Positions 1 to 8,635 of a stretch of 64,000 nucleotides of DNA are shown here, piece after piece (position 1 is the stretch's first letter; each line of letters starts with the position of its first letter). This DNA comes from Streptomyces lavendofoliae (GTDB taxonomy: Bacteria > Actinomycetota > Actinomycetes > Streptomycetales > Streptomycetaceae), in assembly GCF_014649735.1 (NCBI RefSeq), contig NZ_BMTP01000003.1:434001-498000 (forward strand), read 5' to 3'. Both the position numbers and the translations under genes were made by a program. The notes under the pieces were generated by a model, which was given only the letters and a program-made list of their open reading frames with translations, made no database searches and was not told the origin of the DNA.

Positions 1-83
1 GCGTCGTCCACGAGCAGCGGGTTGCTCTCGATCGTGAAGGAGCTGAGCGCCCGGCCCGGGCTGCCCGGCGCCGGGTCGATCAC
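1..83 (-). CDS. Possible partial CDS running off the left edge, unknown function
   Basis: Reading the minus strand from a GTG at 83 gives about 27 codons up to the window edge, with G or C in nearly every third position, as expected for real Streptomyces coding sequence. The peptide begins MIDPAPGSPGRALSSF and reaches NPLLVDD. The coding-like codon pattern breaks down just upstream of the GTG, which fits a start there, but there is no clear ribosome binding site. It would be transcribed in the same direction as the metallophosphoesterase gene, 136 bp downstream of it. The product is not recognised and the call rests on codon bias only. Confidence 0.3.
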   Translation of the reverse strand, partial: MIDPAPGSPGRALSSFTIESNPLLVDD

Positions 84-219
84 GACGCCCGTGACGCCGC
101 CGCCGCTATCAGGACGCGCAGGACGGCGGCGTCCGGACGGCGGACCGGCGGGACGACCGCCGATGCGGGACCATGCGGCGAAGACGGGGCCGTCCTCACC
201 CCACGGGACGGGTGAGCGA

Positions 220-1158
220 TCAGTCCCGGGGGGTCAGGGTCAGCAGCGTGGCCTCGGGCGGGCAGGCGAACCGGACGGGGGTGTAGCGGTTGGTGCCGCA
301 GCCCGCCGAGACGTGGAGGTACGCCGTGTTCCCCCCGGCGCGGTGCGTCGACAGGCCCTTCACGCGGTCGGTGTCCAGGTCGCAGTTGGTGACCAGCGCC
401 CCGTAGAAGGGGACGCACAGCTGCCCGCCGTGGGTGTGGCCGGCCAGGATCAGGGGGTAGCCGTCGGCGGTGAACGCGTCCAGGGAGCGCAGGTACGGGG
501 CGTGGACGACGGCCAGCGACAGGTCGGCGTCCGGCTCGGGGCCGCCGGCGACCCGGTCGTACCGGTCCCGCTTGATGTGCGGGTCGTCCAGGCCGGTGAA
601 CGCCAGTTCCAGGCCCTCCAGCTTGAGGCGTCCGCGCGTGTTGGTGAGGTTGACCCAGCCCGCCGTGTCGAAGGCGTCGCGGATGTCCTCCCACGGGTTG
701 TGCACGGCTCCCACGGCCGGCGCGTTGCCGTTCAGCCCGTGCCGTCCCTGGGCCTTCTCGATCAGGTAGCGGGCCGGGTTGCGGAGCTTGGGGCCGTAGT
801 AGTCGTTCGAACCGAAGACGTACACGCCGGGGAAGTCCATCAGCGGGCCGAGCGCGTCCAGCAGCTCCGGTACGCCGTTCGGGTCCGAGAGGTTGTCACC
901 GGTGTTCACCACGAAGTCGGGGCGCAGTCCCGCCAGGGACTGGAGCCACGCCCGCTTCTTGCGCTGTCCGCTCACCATGTGGACGTCCGACACCTGGAGC
1001 ATCCGCAACGGCCGCGTGCCGCTCGGCAGTACGGGGACGGTGATCCGGCGGAGGCGGAACGAGCGGGCCTCGAACCCGGCGGCGTAGGCCAGGCCGGCCG
1101 CGCCGACCGCTGCGATTCCTGCGGTGACTTTCAGGGGAACTCCGTATCGCGCGCGCAT
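220..1158 (-). CDS. Membrane-anchored metallophosphoesterase
   Basis: A 312-residue calcineurin-like phosphoesterase. An N-terminal hydrophobic stretch (about residues 8-28) suggests a signal anchor, so the catalytic domain is probably outside the cytoplasm. Metal-ligand motifs appear in order: SDVH (57-60), TGDN (86-89), GSNDYY (a variant of GNHD, about 116-121) and GHTHGG near residue 250. The exact substrate cannot be read from sequence; relatives hydrolyse phosphodiesters or UDP-lipid precursors. The ATG at 1158 is chosen because it places the hydrophobic segment at the N-terminus; the frame stays open far upstream only because of GC bias. It diverges from the YqeY-like gene. A homologue sits next to ponA2 in mycobacteria (recalled), so a role near the cell envelope is plausible. 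Confidence 0.88.
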   Translation of the reverse strand: MRARYGVPLKVTAGIAAVGAAGLAYAAGFEARSFRLRRITVPVLPSGTRPLRMLQVSDVHMVSGQRKKRAWLQSLAGLRPDFVVNTGDNLSDPNGVPELLDALGPLMDFPGVYVFGSNDYYGPKLRNPARYLIEKAQGRHGLNGNAPAVGAVHNPWEDIRDAFDTAGWVNLTNTRGRLKLEGLELAFTGLDDPHIKRDRYDRVAGGPEPDADLSLAVVHAPYLRSLDAFTADGYPLILAGHTHGGQLCVPFYGALVTNCDLDTDRVKGLSTHRAGGNTAYLHVSAGCGTNRYTPVRFACPPEATLLTLTPRD

Positions 1159-1236
1159 ACCGCCATCGTCCCAGACCGGCCGCGGCGCGGGAAATGCGCG
1201 GGCGTGCGGGTCATCGCACCTGCCACACTTGTCCGC

Positions 1237-1701
1237 ATGACCACGCTCAAGTCCAAGCTCCAGGAAGACCTCAACGCCGCGATCAAGGAGCGCGACGAGC
1301 TGCGCTCCTCGACCCTCCGGCTGACCCTCTCCGCCATCACCAAGGAGGAGGTCGCGGGCAAGGAGAAGCGCGAGCTCTCCGACGACGAGGTGCAGAAGGT
1401 GATCGCCAAGGAGGCGAAGAAGCGCCGCGAGGCGGCCGAGGCGTTCGCGCAGGGCGGCCGTGCCGAGCAGGCCGAGCGTGAGCGGGCCGAGGGCGTCATC
1501 CTCGACGCGTACCTGCCGCAGCAGCTCGGCGACGACGAGCTGAGGCAGATCGTCGCCCAGGCGGTCGAGGACGCCAAGGCGGCCGGCGCCGAGGGGCCGC
1601 GCGCGATGGGCGCCGTGATGAAGATCGTGAACCCGAAGGTCGCCGGGCGCGCCGAGGGCGGCCGCGTCGCCGCGGCCGTCAAGCAGCAGCTGGCGGGCTG
1701 A
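1237..1701 (+). CDS. GatB/YqeY domain protein
   Basis: A 154-residue protein, the usual length for stand-alone YqeY proteins. It resembles the tRNA-binding tail domain of the GatB amidotransferase subunit. It is rich in Lys and Glu and predicted helical, with MTTLKSKLQEDLNAAIKE at the start and a conserved GPRAMGAVMKIVNPKVAGRA segment near the C-terminus. The family's role is unsettled; binding to tRNA or to an amidotransferase complex is inferred from the GatB similarity. The ATG at 1237 begins where family members normally begin, and the long open frame upstream (from position 22) is an artefact of GC content. It is divergent from the metallophosphoesterase with only about 78 bp between starts, so the promoters must share that gap. 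Confidence 0.9.
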   Translation: MTTLKSKLQEDLNAAIKERDELRSSTLRLTLSAITKEEVAGKEKRELSDDEVQKVIAKEAKKRREAAEAFAQGGRAEQAERERAEGVILDAYLPQQLGDDELRQIVAQAVEDAKAAGAEGPRAMGAVMKIVNPKVAGRAEGGRVAAAVKQQLAG

Positions 1702-1735
1702 GACCGCAGGACGGCCGCCCCCTCCGGCCCTGGCC

Positions 1736-1784
1736 TCCGGGTCGCCGCCCCACGGCACGCGCTTCCGGGTCGCCGCCCCACGGC
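1736..1784. repeat. Two direct 21-bp repeats plus a degenerate third copy
   Basis: The 21-bp unit at 1736-1756 recurs exactly at 1764-1784 (TCCGGGTCGCCGCCCCACGG plus C), with a shorter degenerate copy near 1795. It lies in the 225-bp gap between the YqeY-like gene and the ponA terminator. No function is evident. Confidence 0.75.
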
Positions 1785-1926
1785 CCCGCCGCCGCGTCGC
1801 CGCCCCGCCCCGCCCCGCCGGCCCCCGGTTCGCCCCGCCGCTCCCGCGCGCACGGGGTACGGGTGCGGGAGCCGGTACGGGGAGTGAGTACGGGCGCGGG
1901 CCCGGTGCCCGCTCGCGGAACGCGGA

Positions 1927-1978
1927 CGAACGAAGGGGGCGCCCCACCGGATCACCGGTGGGGCGCCCCCTTCGTTCG
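1927..1978 (-). terminator. Very stable hairpin terminator for ponA
   Basis: A perfect 24-bp inverted repeat with a 4-nt loop: arms at 1927-1950 and 1955-1978, loop ATCA. It begins 2 bp past the ponA stop codon in the direction of ponA transcription. There is no U-run, as is usual for Streptomyces terminators. Because the stem is symmetric it could also stop transcription arriving from the YqeY-like gene on the plus strand. Confidence 0.9.
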
Positions 1979-1979
1979 C

Positions 1980-4313
1980 TCAGCGTCGGCCGCCGGTGCC
2001 CTGGCCGCCGCGCTGGTCACCGCCGCCGATCAGGTCCGGCGGGAAGGTGATGCCGTCCCAGGGGTTCCCGGGCTTGCCGTCCCCGTCCCCGCCCCCGTCA
2101 CCGCCGCCGCCACCAGCGGCGTCCCCGCCGCCGTCGCCGCTCCCGCCGCCGGTGGCCCCGGTGCCACCGGTACCGCCAGTGCCGCCGGTAGCGCCGGTGC
2201 CGCCGCCGGGCTTGTCGTCGCCCGGCTTGCCCCTGCCCTTCGGGTCCTTCGGCGCGTCGGGGATGCGGACGCTGACGAAGTCCGGCGCCTCGTGACCGTC
2301 CAGGGCGCCGGTCATGGCGTCCTTCCAGATCGGCCCCGGCACCTTCCCGCCGAAGACCTTGTCGTGGTACTCGCCGCCGATGGTGATGTACTCCATCTCG
2401 ACGTCCTGGCTCGGGGAGCCGACCCACACCGCGCCCGACAGGTTCGGCGTGTAGCCCACGAACCAGGCGTTCTTGCGGCCGTCCGTCGTACCGGTCTTGC
2501 CCGCGTTGTCGCGGCTGCTGAGGCCCGCCGACTGGCCCGTACCGGAGTCGATCACACCGCGCAGCAGGTTGTTGATGGTGTCGGCCGTCCGCTCCGACAT
2601 CGCCTTGGTGCACTTCGTCTTCGGCACGGCCAGGCTCTTGCCGTCCGCCGTCGTGATCGACTCGATGGCGGTCGGCGTGCAGTACGTACCCCGGTTGGCG
2701 AAGGCCGCGTACGCGGAGGCCATGTTCAGCGGCGAGATGCCGTTGGAGCCGAGGGTAAGGCTGGAGGGGCGCTCGGGCAGCTTCTCGTCATTGCCCATCA
2801 CCACGTCCAGCTTGTCGGTCATCTCCACGACCGGGCACATGCCGATCTCGCCGATCATCTGCACGAAGTACGTGTTGACCGACATCGCCATCGCGTCCTG
2901 GAGGTCGTACGGGCCGACCTCCGACTCGTTCTCGTTCTCCACCATGTCCCCCTGGTTGACCCAGGGCTTCCCGCTGCACGAGGAGACGGACGAGGGGTAG
3001 GGCATCCGGTACGGCGACGGGTACACCTGCGTCGGCGGCTTGCCCTGCTCCAGGGCCGCCGCCGCCACGAAGGGCTTGAACGTCGACCCGGTCGGGAAGC
3101 CGTAGTTCGAGCCGCCCATGCCCTTGTTGACCGAGTAGTTGATCTGCGTCTCGTTCTTCCCGAAGCCGTACGGCCGGGACTGACCCATCGCCACGATCTT
3201 GCCCGTGCCGGGCTGGACCATCGTCACGGCCGTGGCGACCTTGTCGGTCTGGTAGACGTGCTTGGCGATCGACTCCTGCGCCGACTTCTGCGCCTGCGGG
3301 TCGAGCGTGGTCTTGATGGTCAGACCGCCGCGGTTCCAGACCTTGCTGCGCTCCTCGCGGCTCTTGCCGAAGACCGGGTCGGTGAGGAAGACCTCGCGTA
3401 CGTAGTCGCAGAAGAACCCGGCACCGTCGACGGCGGTGATGCAGCCGTTCTTCGGCTTGCTGACCTTCAGCCGGATCGGGGTGGCCCGGGCGCGCTCCGC
3501 CTCCACCTCGCTGATGTCGCCGACGGCCGCCATGCGCGTCAGGACGACGTTGCGGCGCTTGGTCGCCTCCTGGACGTCGTTGACGGGGTCGTAGCGGCTC
3601 GGCGACTGGACGATGCCGGCCAGCATGGCCGACTCCGCCAGCGTCAGGTCCTTGGCGCGCTTGGAGAAGTACCGCTGCGACGCGGCCTCGATGCCGTACG
3701 CCTGCTGCCCGAAGAAGGTGATGTTGAGGTAGTTCTCCAGGATCTTCTTCTTGCCCAGCTCCTCCTCGACCTGGATCGCGTACTTGAGCTCCTGGATCTT
3801 GCGGCCGAGGGTCTGCTGGGTGGCCTCGGCGACCTTGTCGGGGTCGTCGCCGGCCTCCTCCACGAAGACGTTCTTCACGTACTGCTGGGTCAGTGTCGAG
3901 GCGCCCTGCGCGACCCCGCCCGACTGGGCGTTGCGGTTGAGGGCGCGCAGCACGCCCTTGAGGTCGATGGCCCCGTGCTCGTAGAACCGCGAGTCCTCGA
4001 TCGCGACGATCGCCTTCTGCATGTACGGCGAGATGTCCTTGAGGTCCACCACCGTGCGGTCACGGGAGTAGACCGTGGCGATCTGGCCACCCTGCGCGTC
4101 CAGGATGGTGGTGCGCTGGCTCAGCGGGGGGCGCTTGAGGTTGGCCGGGATCTCGTCGAACCCCTGGACCGTGCCCTTCGCCGCGAGCCCCAGCGCTCCC
4201 GCGGCGGGCAGGGCGATGCCCGCCAGTACGGCTCCGGCGAGCACGCTGACACCGACGAACTTGGCGGCCTGCTGGGTCCCGGTCAGACCACCGTCCGAGC
4301 GCTTCTTTGGCAT
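1980..4313 (-). CDS. ponA: Class A (bifunctional) penicillin-binding protein
   Basis: A 777-residue peptidoglycan synthase with transglycosylase and transpeptidase domains. A short cytoplasmic tail (MPKKRSDGG) precedes one membrane anchor (about residues 18-45). Glycosyltransferase (GT51) motifs include EDSRFYEHGAIDLKG and GASTLTQQYVKN. The transpeptidase motifs are STFKPF (active-site SxxK), SVN (in AMSVNTYFVQ) and KTGTT. The last roughly 90 residues are a Gly/Pro/Thr/Asp-rich tail with GGTGATGG-type repeats, probably extended and outside the membrane. It diverges from wblA across 556 bp. Gene order beside a WhiB-family gene and a metallophosphoesterase matches mycobacterial ponA2 (recalled), so this is probably the PonA2-type enzyme. 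Confidence 0.95.
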   Translation of the reverse strand: MPKKRSDGGLTGTQQAAKFVGVSVLAGAVLAGIALPAAGALGLAAKGTVQGFDEIPANLKRPPLSQRTTILDAQGGQIATVYSRDRTVVDLKDISPYMQKAIVAIEDSRFYEHGAIDLKGVLRALNRNAQSGGVAQGASTLTQQYVKNVFVEEAGDDPDKVAEATQQTLGRKIQELKYAIQVEEELGKKKILENYLNITFFGQQAYGIEAASQRYFSKRAKDLTLAESAMLAGIVQSPSRYDPVNDVQEATKRRNVVLTRMAAVGDISEVEAERARATPIRLKVSKPKNGCITAVDGAGFFCDYVREVFLTDPVFGKSREERSKVWNRGGLTIKTTLDPQAQKSAQESIAKHVYQTDKVATAVTMVQPGTGKIVAMGQSRPYGFGKNETQINYSVNKGMGGSNYGFPTGSTFKPFVAAAALEQGKPPTQVYPSPYRMPYPSSVSSCSGKPWVNQGDMVENENESEVGPYDLQDAMAMSVNTYFVQMIGEIGMCPVVEMTDKLDVVMGNDEKLPERPSSLTLGSNGISPLNMASAYAAFANRGTYCTPTAIESITTADGKSLAVPKTKCTKAMSERTADTINNLLRGVIDSGTGQSAGLSSRDNAGKTGTTDGRKNAWFVGYTPNLSGAVWVGSPSQDVEMEYITIGGEYHDKVFGGKVPGPIWKDAMTGALDGHEAPDFVSVRIPDAPKDPKGRGKPGDDKPGGGTGATGGTGGTGGTGATGGGSGDGGGDAAGGGGGDGGGDGDGKPGNPWDGITFPPDLIGGGDQRGGQGTGGRR

Positions 4314-4547
4314 GGAGTCAGCCTAATCCGTCGGTGGCCGCGTTCCGCGTGAGCGGGGGCCTTCCGGGAGGTTCGCGTACCAGGTTGTGACATGGGCCGG
4401 CGGTGGGCGCGGGGGCGGGGGCGGGGTGGCCGCCCGGGTGGTCCGGCTCGTCCGTGTCGTCTGGGTCATCCGGGTCATCCGGCTCGCCCGGGGAGCCTCC
4501 CTCCGCGTTTTCCGGACACGCGTACAGGCCTTGGCCTAAGCTGGTCA

Positions 4548-4743
4548 CAACTGTCACAGCAGTTGCCACCCCCGCACGAACCGCGCGTTCCCGAGCCGCG
4601 CAGGTCCCTGTCCGTTTCCTTCTGATGCGTCAGCGCGTGCCCTTTCTGGATCAACCAGAACGCCCTGGCCTGCGTCATTTACGACGCATGTCCTTCGCTC
4701 ACTCCCCTGGGTGATCTGCCGCCTACGCATAGTCCGTTCGGAC
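4548..4743. promoter_or_regulatory. Dyad symmetries upstream of wblA
   Basis: The 556-bp ponA-wblA gap (4314-4869) has no supported gene. It contains three inverted repeats: CAACTG-N6-CAGTTG (4548-4565), TGCGTC-N6-GACGCA (4671-4688) and GTCCG-TT-CGGAC (4732-4743). It also has short direct repeats of GTCATCCGG near 4466-4484. These are candidate operators for wblA or ponA. Which protein would bind is unknown. Confidence 0.45.
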
Positions 4744-4869
4744 CATTCAAGATTGGGCCCGAAGGGGGTGTTGCGCTGTGCCCACCTTCCGTAACGTCCT
4801 CAACTGGTGGCGGTGAATATGCCGCTGCCGCCGTGGGGGAGCCTCGATTCGGGAGAGGACGGCGCCGGT

Positions 4870-5214
4870 ATGGGCTGGGTAGCTGACTGGAGTGCGCAGG
4901 CCGCCTGCCGCACTACCGATCCGGACGAACTGTTCGTACAAGGTGCGGCGCAGAACAGGGCCAAGGCGGTGTGCACCGGGTGCCCGGTGCGGACCGAGTG
5001 CCTGGCCGACGCGCTGGACAACCGCGTCGAATTCGGCGTGTGGGGCGGAATGACGGAGCGCGAGCGCCGCGCGTTGCTGCGGCGGCGGCCGACCGTCACC
5101 TCCTGGCGACGCCTGCTGGAGACCGCGCGCACGGAGTACGAGCGGAGCGCGGGCATCCTGCCCGTCGCACTGGACGACGACGAGACGTACGAGACGTACG
5201 CCGCGGTGGGGTAG
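4870..5214 (+). CDS. wblA: WhiB-family iron-sulfur regulator WblA
   Basis: A 114-residue WhiB-like protein. It has the four cluster-ligand cysteines (one in AACRTT, then CTGC and C in VRTECLAD), followed by the GVWGGMTERERR turn and a basic LLRRR stretch that contacts DNA or a sigma factor. WblA is a pleiotropic switch affecting sporulation and antibiotic production in Streptomyces (established for the family). The ATG at 4870 gives the MGWVADWSAQAAC start I remember for S. coelicolor WblA and has a GGGAGAGGA site upstream; a GTG at 4807 or ATG at 4819 would add 21 or 17 residues. The flanking ponA and ArsA genes suggest orthology to mycobacterial whiB4. Confidence 0.93.
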   Translation: MGWVADWSAQAACRTTDPDELFVQGAAQNRAKAVCTGCPVRTECLADALDNRVEFGVWGGMTERERRALLRRRPTVTSWRRLLETARTEYERSAGILPVALDDDETYETYAAVG

Positions 5215-5424
5215 GACCGCCGCGTCGGTCCCGTCGGACGGCCGACGCCTGGACGACCGGAGCACCGACCACCGGAGCACCGGACGACCGACGGCCACGA
5301 CCGGACGCCTGGCGGTCGGTTACGCCGAGACGGACGCCCGCCGCCACTGACGCCGACGCGTCACCGGCGCCGACGTCACCGGCCCGCGGTGGGTGTCACC
5401 GCCATCGGCTCGCACGGTCATGCC

Positions 5425-5479
5425 CGTACGGCACCGGCGACTTCCGGCCCACGGCTCGGCACCGTACGGCACCGGCGAC
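5425..5479. repeat. 17-bp direct repeat in the wblA-ArsA gap
   Basis: CGTACGGCACCGGCGAC occurs at 5425-5441 and again at 5463-5479. Earlier in the same 271-bp gap ACCGGAGCACCG is also repeated (about 5256-5282). The gap separates convergent genes, and the second repeat runs into a small dyad (ACCGGC/GCCGGT) by the stop codon of the ArsA-like gene. It may contribute to termination, but no clean terminator is visible. Confidence 0.5.
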
Positions 5480-5485
5480 CGCCGG

Positions 5486-6784
5486 TCAGTGCCGGCCCGC
5501 CGCCAGACGGTCGCCGATCGCGCGCAGGCCCGCCAGGTCGTGCACGTCCCCGGGCAGGGCGGGAACCTCGGCCACCGCCACCTCGGGGTGGAGCGCGGCG
5601 AACCGGTCACGCGTGCGCTTTTCCCGCGCGAGCACCTGCATACGCTCGGCGTGCAGCCGCAGCAGACCCGCGGTCAGCTCCGCGACCGCCGGCGGTGCGG
5701 TGACGTCGGTGTTGACGACGCTGGTGACGTCCGTGGTGGTAGCGGCGGCGTCGGGGAGTGCCGCCGTGGTGCGGGGTGCCCCGGGCTCGGGAGAGGTCGC
5801 CTCGGGGCCACGAACACCAGTCTTCCCGGGCCCCTGATCCACAATGCGGCCCTCTTCAAGATTTTCCGCCGCCGCAAGCGCCCGTTCGGCTGACAGGGCG
5901 GCGGCCCCGCTGCCGTGGACCCGGTTGAGCACCAGCCCGGCCAGCGGCATCCGCTCCGCCGCCAGCCGCTCCACGAAGTACGCCGCCTCCCGCAGCGCGT
6001 CCCGCTCCGGCGCCGCCACCACCAGGAAGGCCGTGCCCGGGGCCTGGAGGAGCCGGTAGGTGGCGTCCGCCCGCGTACGGAAGCCGCCGAACATGGTGTC
6101 CATCGCCGCCACGAAGGTCTGCACGTCCCGCAGCAGCTGACCCCCCAGCAGCTTGCCCAGGGTTCCCGTCATCATCGACATGCCGACGTTCAGGAACTTC
6201 ATCCCCGCCCGGCCGCCCACCTTCGCCGGCGCCATCAGCAGCTTGATGAACGTGCCGTCCAGGAACGATCCCAGCCGCTTCGGCGCGTCCAGGAAGTCCA
6301 GCGCCGAACGCGACGGCGGGGTGTCGACCACGATGAGGTCCCACTCCTCGCGCGACCGCAGCTGCCCCAGCTTCTCCATCGCCATGTACTCCTGCGTGCC
6401 CGCGAAGCCGGCCGACAGGGACTGGTAGAAGGGGTTGCCCAGGATCGCGCGGGCCCGCTCGGGGTCCGCGTGCGCCTCGACGATCTCGTCGAAGGTGCGC
6501 TTCATGTCCAGCATCATGGCGTGCAGTTCGCCGTCGCCCTCGATGCCGTCCACCCGGCGCGGCACGTTGTCCAGTTGGTCGATGCCCATCGACTGGGCGA
6601 GCCGGCGGGCCGGGTCGATGGTCAGGACGACGACCTTCCGGCCCCGTTCGGCGGCGCGCACGCCGAGGGCCGCCGCCGTCGTCGTCTTGCCGACCCCGCC
6701 CGCGCCGCAGCACACGACGATGCGCGTCGCCGGGTCGTCGAGCAGCGGGTCGACCTCCAGGCCGGGAACCCCTTCGAGAGTCAT
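5486..6784 (-). CDS. ArsA/Get3-type ATPase (second gene of pair)
   Basis: A 432-residue P-loop ATPase of the ArsA/GET3 family. The deviant Walker A GAGGVGKTTT lies at residues 27-36, with IDPARRL after strand 2 and VVDTPPSRSALDFLD as the switch-like region. Members couple ATP hydrolysis to delivery of a cargo such as tail-anchored proteins; the arsenite role applies only to ars operons, and no ars gene is present here. The start ATG at 6784 overlaps the stop of the upstream ArsA gene by 4 bp, so the two are translationally coupled and may form a heterodimer. The same pair sits beside whiB4 in mycobacteria (recalled). Confidence 0.9.
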   Translation of the reverse strand: MTLEGVPGLEVDPLLDDPATRIVVCCGAGGVGKTTTAAALGVRAAERGRKVVVLTIDPARRLAQSMGIDQLDNVPRRVDGIEGDGELHAMMLDMKRTFDEIVEAHADPERARAILGNPFYQSLSAGFAGTQEYMAMEKLGQLRSREEWDLIVVDTPPSRSALDFLDAPKRLGSFLDGTFIKLLMAPAKVGGRAGMKFLNVGMSMMTGTLGKLLGGQLLRDVQTFVAAMDTMFGGFRTRADATYRLLQAPGTAFLVVAAPERDALREAAYFVERLAAERMPLAGLVLNRVHGSGAAALSAERALAAAENLEEGRIVDQGPGKTGVRGPEATSPEPGAPRTTAALPDAAATTTDVTSVVNTDVTAPPAVAELTAGLLRLHAERMQVLAREKRTRDRFAALHPEVAVAEVPALPGDVHDLAGLRAIGDRLAAGRH

Positions 6785-7743
6785 GCGCCCACCCCGAGCT
6801 TCCTCAGTTCCCTGGCCAGCCGGTAGAGACCGGCGATGTCCGCCCCCTCGCCCAGGAAGGGCAGTTCGTACGTCGGTACCTGGAGCTTCGCCAGCGCCTC
6901 CCGCTGCTCCCGCTCCAGCTCCACCCGCTGGGCGTGCTCGGCGGCCTGCTCCAGCAGCGGGCCCACCAGCCGGGCGGAGCCCCCGACGCCGGCCGAGGCG
7001 AGCGCCTTCGCGATGCCGTCGCGGTGGTCGCCCCTCGCCGCCCGTACCGCGTCCTCGTCCAGGACGTGCGGTCGGACCATGTTGACCACGACGCCACCCA
7101 CCGGGAGACCGGCCTCGCGCAGTTCGGCGATGCCGTCCGCGGTCTCCTGGACCGGCATCTCCTCCAGGAGGGTCACCAGGTGGACGGCCGTCTCGGGAGA
7201 CTTCAGGACCCGCATGACCGCCTGCGCCTGATGGTGTATCGGGCCGATCTTCGCCAGGCCCGCCACCTCGTCGTTGACGTTCAGGAAGCGGGTGATGCGG
7301 CCGGTGGGCGGGGCGTCCATGACGACGTGGTCGTAACAGAAGCCCCCGTGCTTCTCCCGGCGGCGTACCGCCTCGCACGCCTTGCCGGTCAGCAGGACGT
7401 CCCGCACGCCCGGCGCGATGGTGGTGGCGAAGTCGATGGCGCCGAGCTTCTTGAGGGCACGGCCCGCGGAGCCCAGCTTGTAGAACATCTGGAGGTAGTC
7501 CAGAAGGGCGCGTTCGGCGTCGATGGCCAGCGCGTACACCTCCCCGCCGCCCGGAGCGACGGCGATCTTCCGTTCCTCGTACGGCAACGCCTCCGTCTCG
7601 AAGAGTTGTGCGATGCCCTGCCTGCCCTCGACCTCCACGAGGAGGGTCCGCTTGCCCTCGGTCGCGAGGGCGAGCGCGAGGGCGGCGGCGACCGTCGTCT
7701 TACCGGTTCCGCCCTTGCCGCTGACGACCTGGAGCCTGCTCAC
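6781..7743 (-). CDS. ArsA/Get3-type ATPase (first gene of pair)
   Basis: A 320-residue ArsA-family ATPase. It starts at GTG 7743 with the P-loop SGKGGTGKTT at residues 8-17. Further family features are VEVEGRQG, DAPPTGRITRFL and a C-terminal LPFLGEGADI segment. It lacks the longer central insert of its partner, so the two paralogues differ in domain content. Its last four bases overlap the start of the partner. The pair is transcribed toward wblA and diverges from the DUF4177-ridA operon. The cargo is unknown; similarity alone does not support arsenic transport. Confidence 0.9.
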   Translation of the reverse strand: MSRLQVVSGKGGTGKTTVAAALALALATEGKRTLLVEVEGRQGIAQLFETEALPYEERKIAVAPGGGEVYALAIDAERALLDYLQMFYKLGSAGRALKKLGAIDFATTIAPGVRDVLLTGKACEAVRRREKHGGFCYDHVVMDAPPTGRITRFLNVNDEVAGLAKIGPIHHQAQAVMRVLKSPETAVHLVTLLEEMPVQETADGIAELREAGLPVGGVVVNMVRPHVLDEDAVRAARGDHRDGIAKALASAGVGGSARLVGPLLEQAAEHAQRVELEREQREALAKLQVPTYELPFLGEGADIAGLYRLARELRKLGVGA

Positions 7744-7950
7744 GTATTCGAGCCTAACCAGTCGTGTCCGTGGCCGGTCGCCCCCGGGTCGGATCGGGCC
7801 GGTGGACGCGGGCGGGTGCCGGCCCGCGCGCGGGTGGGCGGGGGCCGGGCGCGGGGCCCGGCGCCGGGCGCGGACCGGGGCGGGTGCCGGGGCCGGGGCG
7901 GGGGACGCCTGGGCGGGAGGCCGTCCCCGGCAGCGGCTAAAGTCGCCTCC

Positions 7951-8109
7951 ATGACCAAGTGGGAATACGCGACCGTGCCCCTTCTCGTGCACGCGACCAA
8001 GCAGATTCTGGACACCTGGGGCGAGGACGGCTGGGAGCTCGTCCAGGTCGTTCCCGGGCCGAACAACCCCGAGCAGCTCGTGGCGTACCTGAAGCGGGAG
8101 AAGGCGTGA
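7951..8109 (+). CDS. DUF4177-family small protein
   Basis: A 52-residue protein beginning MTKWEYATVPLLVHATKQI, with the aromatic-rich GEDGWELVQV motif typical of DUF4177. The function is unknown. Its stop codon overlaps the GTG start of ridA (GTGA), so the two are co-translated. The 207-bp gap upstream holds the divergent promoters for this operon and the ArsA pair. Confidence 0.85.
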   Translation: MTKWEYATVPLLVHATKQILDTWGEDGWELVQVVPGPNNPEQLVAYLKREKA

Positions 8110-8576
8110 CGGGCCGTGTGGAGGCGACGCTCGCCGAACTCGGCCTGACCCTGCCCGACGTGGTGCCGCCGCTGGCGTCGTACCAGCCGGCGGTCCGGTC
8201 GGGCGTGTACGTGTACACGGCGGGCCAGCTTCCGATGGTGGACGGCAAGCTCCCCGTCGCCGGCAAGGTGGGCGCCGAGGTCACCCCGGAGGAGGCCAAG
8301 AAGCTCGCGCGGATCTGCGCGCTGAACGCGCTGGCCGCCGTGAAGTCGGTCGCCGGGGACCTGGACCGTATCGCCCGCGTCGTGAAGGTCGTCGGCTTCG
8401 TCGCCTCGGCGGCGGACTTCACCGGGCAGCCGGCCGTCCTCAACGGTGCCAGCGAGCTGCTGGGCGAGGTGCTCGGCGACAAGGGCGTGCACGCGCGCAG
8501 CGCGGTGGGCGTCGCCGTCCTGCCGCTGGACGCGCCGGTCGAGGTCGAGATCCAGGTGGAGCTGGTCCAGGACTGA
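8106..8576 (+). CDS. RidA family (YjgF/YER057c/UK114) protein
   Basis: A 156-residue RidA-family protein from a GTG start that overlaps the previous stop codon. The classical enzyme hydrolyses reactive enamine/imine intermediates from PLP enzymes. The fold signature is present (SGVYVYTAGQLPMVDGK, then ALNALAAVKSVAGDLDRI, and GVHARSAVGVAVLP). The C-terminal catalytic Arg of RidA proper is present within HARSA. This longer, Streptomyces-type form has an N-terminal VEATLAELGLTLPDV segment, placing it in a less-studied subfamily. A GC-rich hairpin follows the stop. Confidence 0.88.
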   Translation: MTGRVEATLAELGLTLPDVVPPLASYQPAVRSGVYVYTAGQLPMVDGKLPVAGKVGAEVTPEEAKKLARICALNALAAVKSVAGDLDRIARVVKVVGFVASAADFTGQPAVLNGASELLGEVLGDKGVHARSAVGVAVLPLDAPVEVEIQVELVQD

Positions 8577-8592
8577 GCGCACCGCTCGCACC

Positions 8593-8635
8593 CGGCCCCG
8601 TACCCGGCCCCGGTTCCCGGGTGGGTACGGGGCCG
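8593..8635 (+). terminator. Hairpin terminator after ridA
   Basis: Inverted repeat with 13-bp arms, CGGCCCCGTACCC (8593-8605) and GGGTACGGGGCCG (8623-8635), around a 17-nt loop. It starts 16 bp past the ridA stop. A smaller dyad (GGATGC/GCATCC, 8760-8776) sits just before the next gene and may be an operator or leader structure. Confidence 0.8.

Noticed and set aside
1863..4352. An 829-codon plus-strand frame opposite ponA
   Set aside because: Antisense to the complete penicillin-binding protein; the product is Val/Arg-rich nonsense.
4318..4569. Minus-strand frame with PDDPDDPDDTDEPDH repeats between ponA and wblA
   Set aside because: No ribosome site, overlaps the ponA start region, and the repeats follow from GTCATCCGG direct repeats in the DNA; a real gene is unlikely.
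5486..7743. Arsenite efflux operon
   Set aside because: Two ArsA-like ATPases are present, but there is no arsB, arsC or arsR, and ArsA homologues commonly act in protein targeting.
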